Below are positions 43,387-53,491 of a DNA stretch of 54,717 nt, in pieces. The translations under genes were made by a program, and so were the position numbers. The notes beneath the pieces are model-generated. The model was given only the letters and a program-made list of their open reading frames with translations. It was not told where the DNA came from and ran no database searches. The first letter of the stretch is position 1; every line of letters begins with the position of its first letter. This DNA comes from Candidatus Methylopumilus sp. (lineage in GTDB: Bacteria > Pseudomonadota > Gammaproteobacteria > Burkholderiales > Burkholderiaceae_B): assembly GCA_021738045.1 (NCBI GenBank), contig JAIPCU010000002.1, positions 1-54,717 on the forward strand, in the 5' to 3' direction.

Positions 43387-44754
43387 CTATTCGCTAGGCT
43401 GCATGGCCACCGTTAAGGCAGCGATCAATTGTTCACGCCGTTCGGTCGAAGCACTATCGGGCGCTGTGGCAATCACTTGCTCGCCTTGCACGATTGACAA
43501 ACCCAGAGCGCCCTCGAGCTTAATACTGGCCTGCGCGCCTGCTTGCTGCAAAGCACGCATCGCCGCGCCAGCTAGTTTAGGATCAGCAAAGGCAATCGAA
43601 CAAAATAACTCAGTGCCATCTTGCGCCAGCAGGCGGAACCGAAACTGACCGCTTTCGTCGCGAAAGGTGACATACCGAGCGCTTTTGCCTGGAGCTTTTT
43701 CTTTTTTAGCGGGTTGTGAAGACGTTGCCGTACGCGAAGTTGCTAAGCTGCGTAAGCCAACCGCCTGCCGCAATTCTTGAATAAAAGGTGTTGCAATCGC
43801 GCGCGCTTTGCGAGCCCCCTCTTGCAAGATGTCTTCGATACGATCTGGGTGCGACATCAAGTCTTCGTAGTGCGCACGCAGTGGGCCCATTTCTTGCTCG
43901 ATACGTTGGCACAAGCGCTTTTTCGCATCGCCCCAACCCATACCTGCCGACAACTCAGCGTGAAAATTAGCGGTCTCAGAGGGCTGTGCAAAGGCCTTGT
44001 AGATCAGATACAGGTGCGAGGCATCTGCATCCTTCGGTTCACCGGGGCCTCGCGAGTCGGTCACAATTTTGGCGATGGCAGAGTTTAGAGCTTTGGCACC
44101 GCCTTCAAATAAAGGCACGGTATTGCCGTAGCTTTTAGACATCTTACGACCATCCAGGCCTGGCAAGGTCGCGACGTCCTCAGAGATCACGGCCTCGGGT
44201 AATACAAAAAAATCACGCCCTTGACCAAACAAATGATTAAAGCGTTGGGCGATGTCACGCGCCATTTCAAGATGCTGCGTTTGGTCGCGGCCGACTGGCA
44301 CCTTGTGCGCGTTAAACATCAAAATGTCAGCAGCCATCAAAATGGGGTACGAGAACAAGCCCATATTGATACCATCATCGGCTTCGACGCCTTTTGCAGC
44401 GTTTTGATCGACAGAGGCTTTATAAGCGTGGGCGCGGTTCATTAAACCTTTAGCCGTCACACAAGTGAGCATCCAGCAAAGCTCTGGAATCTCGGGGACA
44501 TCAGACTGGCGATAAAACGTGACACGTTTGGGATCTAGCCCCGAGGCCAACCAGGTTGCTGCGATTTCAAGCCGCGAGCGGGCAATCAGCGCTGGGTCTT
44601 CAGACTTGATCAGTGCGTGATAATCGGCCAAAAAGAAGAAAGCATCAACGTTTTGCTGTTGGCTAGCCTGTATGGCCGGACGGATCGCCCCCACATAATT
44701 ACCGAGGTGCGGCGTGCCAGAAGTGGTGATGCCAGTCAGAACGCGGGTGTTCAT
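43387..44754 (-). CDS. trpS: Tryptophanyl-tRNA synthetase with an extra C-terminal domain
   Basis: Class I motifs are clear: the HIGH equivalent TPHLGNYVG near the N-terminus and KMSKS in [13 protein letters not shown]. The catalytic core ends near residue 345. A linker then leads to about 95 residues ([20 protein letters not shown] and '[17 protein letters not shown]') that resemble the DUF1508/YegP fold. The 455-residue total exceeds the usual 330-400. It charges tRNA-Trp. The added domain's role is unknown. It lies downstream of zapE and converges on tex. Confidence 0.93.
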   Translation of the reverse strand: MNTRVLTGITTSGTPHLGNYVGAIRPAIQASQQQNVDAFFFLADYHALIKSEDPALIARSRLEIAATWLASGLDPKRVTFYRQSDVPEIPELCWMLTCVTAKGLMNRAHAYKASVDQNAAKGVEADDGINMGLFSYPILMAADILMFNAHKVPVGRDQTQHLEMARDIAQRFNHLFGQGRDFFVLPEAVISEDVATLPGLDGRKMSKSYGNTVPLFEGGAKALNSAIAKIVTDSRGPGEPKDADASHLYLIYKAFAQPSETANFHAELSAGMGWGDAKKRLCQRIEQEMGPLRAHYEDLMSHPDRIEDILQEGARKARAIATPFIQELRQAVGLRSLATSRTATSSQPAKKEKAPGKSARYVTFRDESGQFRFRLLAQDGTELFCSIAFADPKLAGAAMRALQQAGAQASIKLEGALGLSIVQGEQVIATAPDSASTERREQLIAALTVAMQPSE

Positions 44755-44840
44755 AGAGGGACCAAGTGCTGAGGTTTAAAAAGGCAGCTAAGCTGTAAGT
44801 GTACCGTTTAGGGTTGCTGGCGGCAGCGCAAAACCTAAGC

Positions 44841-45932
44841 TTAGATGCTGACGGTATCGCGGCGCTCAGAGTCTAGATATTCTTTGGATTGCATTTCAAG
44901 AATGCGAGATACCGTACGGTGAAACTCATTAGACATCGGACCCGAGGTGTAAATTTCATCGGGTTCGCACGCAGCTGACATAATTAGCTTGATTTTATGG
45001 TCGTAAAACACGTCAATGAGCCAGGTGAAGCGCCGCGCTTCAGACGCTTCGCGTGGCCCCATCTTGGGCACATCAGACAAAATCACCGCATGAAAGCGAC
45101 TGGCTAACTCAAGGTAATCGTTTTGCGAGCGTGGGCCGCCGCACAGTGTTGCAAAATCAAACCAGACCACACTCCCCGCACGCTGTTTGGCACGAATTTC
45201 TCGGTGCTCAATCAACAACACCGGATCTTGTGCCGCAGTATCTGCCAACTGAGTAAAGGTCGACTGCAGCGCTTCATCAGCCTGAGCCCCACCAGGGGTG
45301 TGGTAACACTTCACTTGCTCGAGGGTACGCCTGCGATAGTCAATGCCGGCATCCACATTCAAGATATCCATACGGTCTTGAATCAGTTTAATCGCGGGCA
45401 ATAAGCGATCACGATGCAAGCCATCAGGGTATAGCGTAGAGGGTTCGTAATTTGAGGTCATCACAAACGAGGTGCCAAACTCAAAGAATTTCAATAACAA
45501 GCGGTACAGAATCATCGCGTCAGCCACATCTGACACATGAAACTCGTCAAAACAAATCAGGCGGTAGTTTTTTGAAATACGACGTGCGACTTCGTCAAGC
45601 GGATCTTGCATGCCTTTGACTTCGTCAAGCTGGCGATGCACGCTGCGCATGAACTCATGAAAGTGCAACCGCGTCTTACGTGTGACCGGAACGGTAGCGT
45701 AAAAAGCATCCATCAAAAAGCTTTTACCTCGGCCGACCCCACCCCACAAATACACACCACGCGGGATCTCTGGGCGTTTAAAGAAGCGCTTTACCGCGCT
45801 TGAGCGCTGCTCTTTAAAAATGGCCCAGTCGTCATAGTAGCGCTGCAGGCGAGCAACCGCCGCCCGCTGCGCTGGGTCTGAGTGGTACCCCCGCTCAGCG
45901 AGGGTGTGCTCGTAGGATTCAAGAACGTTCAA
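44841..45932 (-). CDS. zapE: Cell division protein ZapE (AFG1-type ATPase)
   Basis: Walker A GGVGRGKSFLMDAFY near residue 63, Walker B LICFDEFHVSDVADAM and the arginine-rich 'GLHRDRLLPAIKLI' segment match the AFG1/ZapE family; 363 residues is usual. ZapE interacts with FtsZ in E. coli, and its mitochondrial homologue AFG1 acts on respiratory complex subunits. It follows lpd by 9 bp, so it is co-transcribed with the 2-oxoglutarate dehydrogenase genes, a linkage common in Betaproteobacteria. Confidence 0.92.
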   Translation of the reverse strand: MNVLESYEHTLAERGYHSDPAQRAAVARLQRYYDDWAIFKEQRSSAVKRFFKRPEIPRGVYLWGGVGRGKSFLMDAFYATVPVTRKTRLHFHEFMRSVHRQLDEVKGMQDPLDEVARRISKNYRLICFDEFHVSDVADAMILYRLLLKFFEFGTSFVMTSNYEPSTLYPDGLHRDRLLPAIKLIQDRMDILNVDAGIDYRRRTLEQVKCYHTPGGAQADEALQSTFTQLADTAAQDPVLLIEHREIRAKQRAGSVVWFDFATLCGGPRSQNDYLELASRFHAVILSDVPKMGPREASEARRFTWLIDVFYDHKIKLIMSAACEPDEIYTSGPMSNEFHRTVSRILEMQSKEYLDSERRDTVSI

Positions 45933-45941
45933 AAGTGTTTC

Positions 45942-47369
45942 TTAAAAATTCAGCGTACGCTTATCCACTGCCAGAGCCGCTTCTTTCATCGACTCTGACA
46001 ACGTAGGATGCGCATGGCAGATACGGGCAATGTCTTCAGCCGCCCCTTTGAACTCCATGATGGTCACAGCTTCGGCAATGAGCTCAGAGGCCATGGGGCC
46101 AATGATGTGCACGCCTAACACTTCGTCGGTTGTGGCATCTGCCAAGATTTTGACGAACCCAGTTGTGTCACCTAAGGCGCGCGCCCGACCATTCGCCAAG
46201 AACGGAAAGCTACCGGCCTTATAAGCACGGCCACTAGCTTTGAGCTGTTGCTCGGTTTCACCCACCCAAGAAATCTCGGGTGAGGTGTAAATGACCCAAG
46301 GGATCGTATTGAAATTGACGTGACCATGTTGCCCGCTAATACGTTCGGCAACCGCGACACCCTCTTCTTCGGCTTTATGCGCCAACATTGGGCCGCGCAC
46401 CACATCGCCGACAGCCCACACGTTTGGTAAATTAGTTTTGCAATCGCCATCGACCATGACGAAACCACGCTCATCGAGTTGCAAGCCAACCGCATCGGCC
46501 TGCAGGCCACCGGTGTAGGGCACACGCCCAATCGAGACAATCAATTTATCGACCACTAGCTTTTGTTCAGCACCTGCTGCGTCGGTATAAGGCACAGTGA
46601 CGCTTTTAGCGCCGGCCTTAATTTCACCTAGCTTAATGCCGGTTTGAATCGCCAAGCCCTGCTTGGTAAAGATCTTGAATGCTTCTTTTGCAACCTGCTG
46701 ATCCACTGCTGCCAAAAATTCTGGCATCGCTTCTAATACGGTCACCTCGGCACCCAAACGGCGCCAGACGCTGCCCATTTCTAGGCCAATCACACCAGCA
46801 CCAATCACACCCAATTTTTTAGGGACGGCTGCAATATTCAGTGCCCCGTCATTGGACAAGACCTGCTTCTCGTCAAAGGGTAAGCCTGGCAGTTCGCGGG
46901 CCGACGACCCCGTTGCGATCACGATATGTTTGCCCACGATATCGGCTGTTGTCGTGCCGCTGACGTGAATCGCCCAGCCACCCTCTGCCTTGCCAGTGAA
47001 AGCACCTTTGCCGTGAAAGAACGTGATCTTGTTCTTTTTGAACAGATACAAAATGCCGTCGTTGTTTTGCTTCACAACGCTGTTTTTGCGGCCAAGCAAC
47101 TGTTCGAGATTCAGGCTGACGCCTTTGACCTCAATGCCATGCTCTGCAAAATGATGGTTGACCTGATCGTAGTGCTCTGAAGACTGCAGCAAGGCCTTTG
47201 ACGGAATACATCCGACGTTGGTACACGTGCCCCCTGGAGCCGGGCCGCCCTTACCGTTTTGCCAGGCATCAATGCACGCCACCGACAACCCTAACTGGGC
47301 CGCACGAATCGCAGCGATATAGCCGCCAGGGCCCGCACCGATCACTACAACATCAAATTGAGTAGACAT
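45942..47369 (-). CDS. lpd: Dihydrolipoyl dehydrogenase (E3) of 2-oxoglutarate dehydrogenase
   Basis: The FAD-binding VVVIGAGPGGYIAAIRAAQLG is at the N-terminus. The redox disulfide is in GGTCTNVGCIPSKALL, the NAD-binding site in KLGVIGAGVIGLEMGSVW, and the C-terminal His-Glu pair in CHAHPTLSESMKEA. The 475-residue length is standard. It reoxidises the lipoyl group on OdhB and makes NADH. It lies 12 bp after odhB, so it is the dedicated E3 of this complex. Confidence 0.96.
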   Translation of the reverse strand: MSTQFDVVVIGAGPGGYIAAIRAAQLGLSVACIDAWQNGKGGPAPGGTCTNVGCIPSKALLQSSEHYDQVNHHFAEHGIEVKGVSLNLEQLLGRKNSVVKQNNDGILYLFKKNKITFFHGKGAFTGKAEGGWAIHVSGTTTADIVGKHIVIATGSSARELPGLPFDEKQVLSNDGALNIAAVPKKLGVIGAGVIGLEMGSVWRRLGAEVTVLEAMPEFLAAVDQQVAKEAFKIFTKQGLAIQTGIKLGEIKAGAKSVTVPYTDAAGAEQKLVVDKLIVSIGRVPYTGGLQADAVGLQLDERGFVMVDGDCKTNLPNVWAVGDVVRGPMLAHKAEEEGVAVAERISGQHGHVNFNTIPWVIYTSPEISWVGETEQQLKASGRAYKAGSFPFLANGRARALGDTTGFVKILADATTDEVLGVHIIGPMASELIAEAVTIMEFKGAAEDIARICHAHPTLSESMKEAALAVDKRTLNF

Positions 47370-47381
47370 GAATATCTCGGT

Positions 47382-48611
47382 TTAGATTTCGAGTAGCAAG
47401 CGTTGTGGATCTTCGAGCGCTTCTTTCATCGCAACCAAGCCCAAGACCGCCTCACGGCCATCAATCATGCGATGGTCGTAAGACATTGCCAAGTAATTAA
47501 TTGGCCGAATCACGATCTGGCCTTTTTCAACCACAGCACGCTCTTTGGTGGCGTGAACGCCCAAGATCGCTGACTGAGGAGGATTGATAATTGGAGTGGA
47601 CAACATCGAGCCAAACACACCACCGTTTGAAATCGAGAACGTGCCGCCGGTCATCTCTTCGATACCAAGCTTACCCTCTGAAGCGCGCTTGCCAAAATCA
47701 GCGATTGTTTTTTCGATTTCGGCGATAGAGAGTTGATCAGCATTGCGCAGAATCGGCACCACTAGGCCACGTGGGCTGCCAACCGCGATACCGATATCAA
47801 AATAGCCGTGATAGATGATGTCTTTGCCATCGATCGACGCATTTAACACTGGGTAACGCTTGAGAGCTGCAACAGCGGCTTTCACAAAAAACGACATAAA
47901 GCCCAGCTTCACGCCGTGCTCTTTTTCAAATTTGTCTTTGTATAAATTACGCAGGTCAATCACGCCTTGCATGTTGACTTCGTTAAACGTTGTGAGAATG
48001 GCGTTATCTTGCTGCGATTGCAACAGACGCTCGGCCACGCGGGCACGCAAGCGACTCATGGGCACCCGCTGCTCAGGACGACCATCAAGCGATTGCGTCA
48101 TGGGCACCGAAGGGTTTGCCAAGGGCGCAGCCTTGACTGGCGCAGCTGCAGGGGCTGCCGAAGCACCAAGCGCATCGCCTTTCGTGATACGGCCGTCACG
48201 GCCTGAGCCCGACACGTTTGAAGCGGCTACGCCTTTTTCAGCAAGAATCTTGGCAGCGGCAGGAGACGCCACACCAGCGCTGCCGGCAGAGGCAGCGACG
48301 GGCGCTGCGACTGGGGCTGGCGCAGCTGCAGCAGTATTAGCTGGTGACGCTGTGACTGCAGCAGCTTTACCGGCCGTATCGATACGAGCAATCACCTCGC
48401 CCGACACCACCATACTGCCATCGGCACGCACGATTTCTGTGAACACACCCGAAGCCGGAGCCGGCACCTCTAGCACCACCTTATCGGTTTCAACTTCAAT
48501 CAGAATTTCGTCAGCGGTGACTGCCTCACCGGGTTTTTTCTTCCAGGTTAACAACGTTGCTTCAGATACAGACTCAGACAGTTGGGGCACAACTACATCG
48601 GTGATTGCCAT
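47382..48611 (-). CDS. odhB: 2-oxoglutarate dehydrogenase E2, dihydrolipoyl succinyltransferase
   Basis: The lipoyl domain with Lys in EVETDKVVLEVPAP is at residue ~43. An Ala/Pro-rich linker follows, then a peripheral subunit-binding domain (SPAAAKILAEKGVAASNVSGSGRDGRITKGD) and the catalytic domain ending in AMSYDHRMIDGREAVLG with the active-site His. The 409 residues fit SucB/OdhB. It transfers succinyl to CoA. The Ala-rich linker causes a long antisense ORF that I do not accept as a gene. Confidence 0.96.
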   Translation of the reverse strand: MAITDVVVPQLSESVSEATLLTWKKKPGEAVTADEILIEVETDKVVLEVPAPASGVFTEIVRADGSMVVSGEVIARIDTAGKAAAVTASPANTAAAAPAPVAAPVAASAGSAGVASPAAAKILAEKGVAASNVSGSGRDGRITKGDALGASAAPAAAPVKAAPLANPSVPMTQSLDGRPEQRVPMSRLRARVAERLLQSQQDNAILTTFNEVNMQGVIDLRNLYKDKFEKEHGVKLGFMSFFVKAAVAALKRYPVLNASIDGKDIIYHGYFDIGIAVGSPRGLVVPILRNADQLSIAEIEKTIADFGKRASEGKLGIEEMTGGTFSISNGGVFGSMLSTPIINPPQSAILGVHATKERAVVEKGQIVIRPINYLAMSYDHRMIDGREAVLGLVAMKEALEDPQRLLLEI

Positions 48612-48661
48612 TTTTTTTCCGTGAGGGATCGTAGTATTTCGGTAAAGTCGCTTAGGCTAGA

Positions 48662-51529
48662 TTATTTAGTCAGCATGAACACTTTGAACTTGCCAAAGGC
48701 TTGATCAACCAACGCCTTTTGCTGTTCTTGATGCTTAGCTAAATAACCGACGGCGGGCGAGGCAGACGCTGGGCGCCCGGCATAACCCAGCTTTTGGCCA
48801 GCTGACATGTTTTGGTAAAGATGGTGTTGCACGTAAAACCAGGGGCCCTGGTTTTGCGGCTCGTCTTGCACCCAGACCACTTCAGTTGCCTTGGGATACT
48901 TGCGCAACTCAGCCTCAAAGGTTTTATGGGCGAAGGGATACAGCTGCTCAACGCGAATAATTGCAACCGAGTCGTCTTTACGATCAGCACGACCGTGCAC
49001 TAGGTCGTAATAAACTTTACCCGAGCACACCAAGACACGCTTGACCGAAGCGGCTTTAATCTGCGCATCGAGCTCGGGGATGATTGGCTGAAACCGACCA
49101 GACGACAGATCTTTAAGAGGAGAGCCAGCATCTTTATTACGCAGCAATGACTTTGGCGTCAAAATGACTAGCGGCTTACGGAACTTGCGTACCATCTGAC
49201 GGCGCAACAAATGGAAAATTTGTGAGGCTGTCGTTGGCTGAACCACTTGAATATTGTTGTCAGCACAAAGCTGCAAGAAGCGCTCGATGCGCGCGGATGA
49301 ATGCTCAGGCCCTTGACCTTCGTAACCGTGCGGCAGCATCAGAGTCAAACCAGACTGACGACCCCACTTGGCCTCACCAGACACGATGAACTGGTCAATC
49401 ACGACTTGAGCACCGTTCACGAAATCGCCAAACTGGGCTTCCCAGATCGTGAGGGTGTTGGGATCTGCACAAGAGTAACCGTACTCAAAACCTAACACGG
49501 CCTCTTCGGACAAGACCGAGTCAATGACGGTAAACGGTGCCTGCTCAGCCGAGACATTTTGCAACGGAATATAAGTGCCATCATCCCAGCGCTCACGATT
49601 TTGATCATGCAGTACCGCGTGACGGTGAGTGAAGGTGCCGCGACCTGAGTCTTGGCCTGTAATGCGAATTGCGTACCCTGCCTTGACCAGCGTTGCGAAG
49701 GCCAAATGCTCGCCCATCCCCCAGTCAAGATTTTGTTCGCCATGTGCCATTGCACGACGATCATTGAGCAACTTTGTGACCAGTGCGTGAGGCGTAAACC
49801 CAGCAGGCGTCTGAGTCAGAGCTTCACCGATACTTTTGATTTCAGCTAACGGCACGCCTGTATCGGCTTGGTCTGTCCACTTCGCATTTAAGAACGGTGT
49901 CCAATCAATGGCGTACTTACTTTTGTAATTTGTTAAGACAGGCTCGATCGTGCGCTGGCCGTCTTCCATGTACTGGCGATAGTCTTTGACAAGTTGATCG
50001 CCCTCGCCTTGTTTAAGCACACCCTGTGCAGTCAGTTTGTCTGCGTAGAGCTTACGCGTGCCAGGATGCGCGCCAATGCGCTTGTACATCAAGGGCTGCG
50101 TCAGCGAAGGGGTATCTTGTTCGTTGTGACCGAGTTTACGGAAACACACGATATCCACGACCACGTCGCGACCAAATTTCATTCTGAAATCGAGCGCCAA
50201 CCGAGTCGTAAACGCAACCGCTTCAGGATCATCACCATTTACGTGAAACACTGGCGCTTCGATCATCTTTGACACGTCAGTGCAATAGATCGTTGAGCGT
50301 GTATCGCGCGGATCTGAAGTCGTAAACCCGATCTGGTTGTTAATCACGAGATGAACCGTGCCGCCAGTACCGTAACCACGGGTCTCGGCGAGGTTGAGGG
50401 TTTCCATGACGACGCCCTGCCCGGCAAAAGCCGCGTCGCCATGCACCAGCACGGGCAACACTTGCTTGTAGCCGTCAGCACCGCGACGCTCTTGACGCGC
50501 GCGCACGCTACCTTCAACGACGGGGTTCACGATTTCAAGGTGCGAGGGATTAAACGCGAGTGACAGATGCATCGGACCGCCACGCGTAGACAGGTCGCTT
50601 GAAAAACCGTTGTGGTATTTCACATCACCATCGCTTAAACCTTCGGCGTGATGACCTTCGAATTCGGCAAACAAATCACCAGGCATCTTGCCCATGATAT
50701 TGACCAGCATATTCAAGCGACCACGATGCGCCATGCCGACCACGATTTCTTGAACGCCCGCTTCACCCGCATGGTGTACGAGTTCATCCATTGAGGCAAT
50801 AAAACTATCGCCACCCTCAAGCGAAAAGCGCTTTTGTCCGACGTACTTTGTGTGCAAATAACGCTCAAGGCCTTCGGCTTCAGTGAGCTGTTGCAGCAAA
50901 TTACGTTTGCCTTCGGCTGAAACCGTTGGCGCCGACAGGGTTGACTCAAGGCGCTCTTGCACCCAACGTTTCACTGCAGGATCAGACGCATGCATGAACT
51001 CGGCGCCGACCGAACGACAATAGGTATCACGCAAGGCTTTGAGAATATCGCGCAAGGTCATGGTGCTTGCGCTAGAAAAATAAGTATTGGCCGCCGAAAA
51101 AACCTGATCGAGATCGGTTTCATTTAAACCATAAAACGCAGGGTCTAATTCGGGGATCGCAGGACGATCGGTACGCTTGAGTGGATCGAGATCAGCCCAT
51201 CTTGAACCAAGTGAGCGATACGCTGCGATCAAAGACTGCACGTGCACTTGCTTGGTTGCAACGGCTAGATCAGATTCTTTTGCACGCTGTGCAAAGCCAT
51301 TTGTTTTAGCGCGAATCGCAAACGACTCAACAATTGGCGCGTGAGCTTGATCACGAGTTGCTGCTTGACCATCGGTCGCTGGCATATGCTGCAACTGATC
51401 GAAATAGCTTCGCCAGTTGTCTGGCACTGAGCCTGGATTGTCGAGATAAGCCTCATAAAGCTCTTCGACATATGGGGCATTACCCCCAAAAAGATAGGAG
51501 TTCTGTAGAGATTCGTGTTCTGATGACAT
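48662..51529 (-). CDS. odhA: 2-oxoglutarate dehydrogenase E1 component
   Basis: The protein starts MSSEHESLQNSYLFGGNAPYVEELYEAYL, typical of OdhA/SucA. It contains 'VGMAHRGRLNMLVNIMGK', the thiamine diphosphate region (HGDAAFAGQGVVMETLNLA with 'INNQIGFTTSDP') and the C-terminal 'VVWVQDEPQNQGPWFYV'. It decarboxylates 2-oxoglutarate. The track start at 51676 adds 49 residues unlike the family; the ATG at 51529 with AGGTGA upstream gives 955 residues. The 2.9-kb gene precedes odhB by about 50 bp. Confidence 0.96.
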   Translation of the reverse strand: MSSEHESLQNSYLFGGNAPYVEELYEAYLDNPGSVPDNWRSYFDQLQHMPATDGQAATRDQAHAPIVESFAIRAKTNGFAQRAKESDLAVATKQVHVQSLIAAYRSLGSRWADLDPLKRTDRPAIPELDPAFYGLNETDLDQVFSAANTYFSSASTMTLRDILKALRDTYCRSVGAEFMHASDPAVKRWVQERLESTLSAPTVSAEGKRNLLQQLTEAEGLERYLHTKYVGQKRFSLEGGDSFIASMDELVHHAGEAGVQEIVVGMAHRGRLNMLVNIMGKMPGDLFAEFEGHHAEGLSDGDVKYHNGFSSDLSTRGGPMHLSLAFNPSHLEIVNPVVEGSVRARQERRGADGYKQVLPVLVHGDAAFAGQGVVMETLNLAETRGYGTGGTVHLVINNQIGFTTSDPRDTRSTIYCTDVSKMIEAPVFHVNGDDPEAVAFTTRLALDFRMKFGRDVVVDIVCFRKLGHNEQDTPSLTQPLMYKRIGAHPGTRKLYADKLTAQGVLKQGEGDQLVKDYRQYMEDGQRTIEPVLTNYKSKYAIDWTPFLNAKWTDQADTGVPLAEIKSIGEALTQTPAGFTPHALVTKLLNDRRAMAHGEQNLDWGMGEHLAFATLVKAGYAIRITGQDSGRGTFTHRHAVLHDQNRERWDDGTYIPLQNVSAEQAPFTVIDSVLSEEAVLGFEYGYSCADPNTLTIWEAQFGDFVNGAQVVIDQFIVSGEAKWGRQSGLTLMLPHGYEGQGPEHSSARIERFLQLCADNNIQVVQPTTASQIFHLLRRQMVRKFRKPLVILTPKSLLRNKDAGSPLKDLSSGRFQPIIPELDAQIKAASVKRVLVCSGKVYYDLVHGRADRKDDSVAIIRVEQLYPFAHKTFEAELRKYPKATEVVWVQDEPQNQGPWFYVQHHLYQNMSAGQKLGYAGRPASASPAVGYLAKHQEQQKALVDQAFGKFKVFMLTK

Positions 51530-51656
51530 TTGACGCTTCACCTTGTCGGGTGCTTCACCCGTTACGATGCAGGAATACCTTCCGTTTACTCGGCCAAACC
51601 GATTTGCGGATAGCGGGCAGAAGGCGGTTGTTTTGAGCCTTAAAGTCCGGCGAGGA

Positions 51657-51684
51657 AGTATAACCCGAGGGGTCAATAAACCAA
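51657..51684 (-). promoter_or_regulatory. Candidate odhA promoter
   Basis: On the minus strand TTGGTT (51684-51679), a 16-nt spacer and TATACT (51662-51657) form a fair sigma-70 promoter. Transcription would start near 51650, about 120 nt before the odhA ATG. Confidence 0.4.
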
Positions 51685-51727
51685 CGGCTTTTGTGTAGAT
51701 AGCCTTTCATTATCGAAGGTTATTTTT

Positions 51728-51775
51728 ATAAGCGTTGTGCGAACGAAACAGATAAGCGTTGTGCGAACGAAACAG
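51728..51775. repeat. Perfect 24-bp tandem duplication
   Basis: Two identical adjacent copies, each ATAA followed by GCGTTGTGCGAACGAAACAG, occupy 51728-51751 and 51752-51775. Each holds CGTT-5-AACG, a small inverted repeat. They lie just upstream of the candidate odhA promoter. Confidence 0.9.
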
Positions 51776-51803
51776 GACTCAGACGCGAATGACTCGGTCG
51801 GGC

Positions 51804-51826
51804 ATAAAAAACGACCCGCAGGTCGT
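51804..51826 (-). terminator. Intrinsic terminator of gltA
   Basis: On the minus strand ACGACC-TGCG-GGTCGT is followed by TTTTTTA, 50 bp after the gltA stop. It is a clear rho-independent terminator ending the sdh-gltA transcript. Confidence 0.85.
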
Positions 51827-51877
51827 CTTTGCCGCCTTGCCTGCGCTAAGCGCACAAGCAAGGAGATCACCAGATAC

Positions 51878-53182
51878 TTACTTACGCTTTGGCACTGAGC
51901 GCGAGGTCGCACCTTGATACAACTGGCGAGGACGACCAATTTTGTACTCTGGATCAGAAATCATCTCGTTCCATTGTGCAATCCAACCCACGGTACGCGC
52001 CAACGCGAAAATCGCCGTAAACAACGCAGTTGGCACACCGATCGCGCGCTGAACAATGCCAGAGTAAAAATCGACGTTTGGATAAAGCTTGCGCTCAACA
52101 AAATACGGATCTTCAAGCGCGATACGCTCGACTTCCATGGCGAGTTTGAACAGCGGATCGTTTTCGAGGCCTAAGGCAGCCAATACCTCTTTGCAGGTTT
52201 GCTGCATCAACTTGGCGCGTGGATCGTAGTTTTTGTAAACACGATGACCAAAACCCATCAAACGAACGCCTGAGTTCTTGTCTTTGACTTGTTCCATGAA
52301 CTCGCCGACCTTGGACATCCCACCCTTCGCTTGCAGATCTTCGAGCATTTGCAAGCAAGCTTCGTTGGCGCCACCGTGAGCGGGGCCCCACAAGCAAGCA
52401 ACGCCTGCGGCAATGGCTGCAAAAGGATTGGTACCAGACGAACCGCATAAACGCACTGTCGACGTTGAGGCATTTTGTTCGTGATCAGCGTGCAGGATAA
52501 AAATGCGATCAAGCGCACGCTCGACAACAGGGTTCACAACGTATTCTTCGCAGGGTGTTGCAAACATCATGCGCAAGAAATTGCCGGTATATGACAAGCT
52601 GTTTTTCGGGTAGATGTAAGGCTGGCCTTGTGAATATTTGTAGGCCATTGCGACCAGCGTGGGCATCTTGGCGATCAAACGGATCGCTGCTACGTGACGA
52701 TGGTGCGGATTGGTGATGTCGTTAGAGTCATGATAGAAAGCCGACATGGCACCGACTAAACCAGTCAACACCGCCATTGGGTGCGCATCACGGCGAAAGC
52801 CACGCAAGAAAAACTGCATTTGCTCGTTGACCATCGTGTGATTGGTCACCAAGGTATCGAAGGCAAGCTTTTGCTTAGCATCCGGCAACTCGCTGTTCAG
52901 GATCAGGTAGCTGATATCCATGAAATCGCAATTGACGGCCAATTCTTCAATGGGATAACCGCGATACAACAACTCGCCTTTGTCGCCATCAATATACGTA
53001 ATGTCAGACGTGCACGAAGCTGTCGACAAAAAACCTGGGTCATACGTAAACATGCCGGTTTGGCCATACAGCTTACGAATATCAATCACCTGCGGGCCGA
53101 CCGTGCCGTCGTAGACCGGGAAGTCAAAGGAGGGGCTTCCGTCAGAGAACGAGAGCGTAGCTTTTTTGTCAGAGAGTTTCAT
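51878..53182 (-). CDS. gltA: Citrate synthase (type II)
   Basis: Catalytic residues are in [30 protein letters not shown] and [17 protein letters not shown]; the N-terminal sheet ([23 protein letters not shown]) and 434-residue length match the hexameric Gram-negative enzyme regulated by NADH. It condenses oxaloacetate with acetyl-CoA. AAGGA precedes the ATG. It follows sdhE by 33 bp and ends the sdh-gltA unit at a clear terminator. Confidence 0.97.
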   Translation of the reverse strand: MKLSDKKATLSFSDGSPSFDFPVYDGTVGPQVIDIRKLYGQTGMFTYDPGFLSTASCTSDITYIDGDKGELLYRGYPIEELAVNCDFMDISYLILNSELPDAKQKLAFDTLVTNHTMVNEQMQFFLRGFRRDAHPMAVLTGLVGAMSAFYHDSNDITNPHHRHVAAIRLIAKMPTLVAMAYKYSQGQPYIYPKNSLSYTGNFLRMMFATPCEEYVVNPVVERALDRIFILHADHEQNASTSTVRLCGSSGTNPFAAIAAGVACLWGPAHGGANEACLQMLEDLQAKGGMSKVGEFMEQVKDKNSGVRLMGFGHRVYKNYDPRAKLMQQTCKEVLAALGLENDPLFKLAMEVERIALEDPYFVERKLYPNVDFYSGIVQRAIGVPTALFTAIFALARTVGWIAQWNEMISDPEYKIGRPRQLYQGATSRSVPKRK

Positions 53183-53215
53183 GAGTTGTTCCTTCTATAA
53201 TTTTTTTACGCAGGT

Positions 53216-53476
53216 TCATAACGCGCGAATATTGGCTAACACCGCGTGCACAGCTGGGCGATCTAACGCCCCCACCGGCTCGAGCCGAGCTAAAAGCAAG
53301 TCTAACAGCTCATTGTCACCCAATTCAAACAGCTGGGTAAGCGCCGACACATCCACATCAGTCAGGTCAGACTCGTAGGTATCTAGATACTTAGTCAGCA
53401 TCAGATCATTTTCGAGCAACCCTCGCCTAGCGCGCCAACGCAGCCTAGTGCGATCCATGTCGGTGAGTTGGCTCAT
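53216..53476 (-). CDS. sdhE: Succinate dehydrogenase assembly factor SdhE
   Basis: The 86-residue protein has the family signature RWRARRGLLENDLMLTKYLD; RGxxE is the conserved motif for covalent flavin attachment to SdhA. It is a small helical protein acting in the cytoplasm during complex II assembly. It lies 15 bp after sdhB and before gltA, consistent with the role. Confidence 0.94.
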   Translation of the reverse strand: MSQLTDMDRTRLRWRARRGLLENDLMLTKYLDTYESDLTDVDVSALTQLFELGDNELLDLLLARLEPVGALDRPAVHAVLANIRAL

Positions 53477-53491
53477 ACGTGTTGCACCCGA

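Larger units (their letters stand above)
51530..51877. other. Gene-free region between gltA and odhA
   Basis: This 348-bp spacer holds no credible gene; the short track ORFs lack homology by eye. It contains, from the gltA side, the gltA terminator, a perfect 24-bp tandem duplication, a candidate odhA promoter and an untranslated leader of about 120 nt before odhA. It separates the sdh-gltA and odh transcription units. Confidence 0.8.

Noticed and set aside
47860-48624. 254-aa ORF antisense to odhB
   Set aside because: It mirrors the Ala/Pro-rich lipoyl linker and shows no family features; odhB is certain on the other strand.
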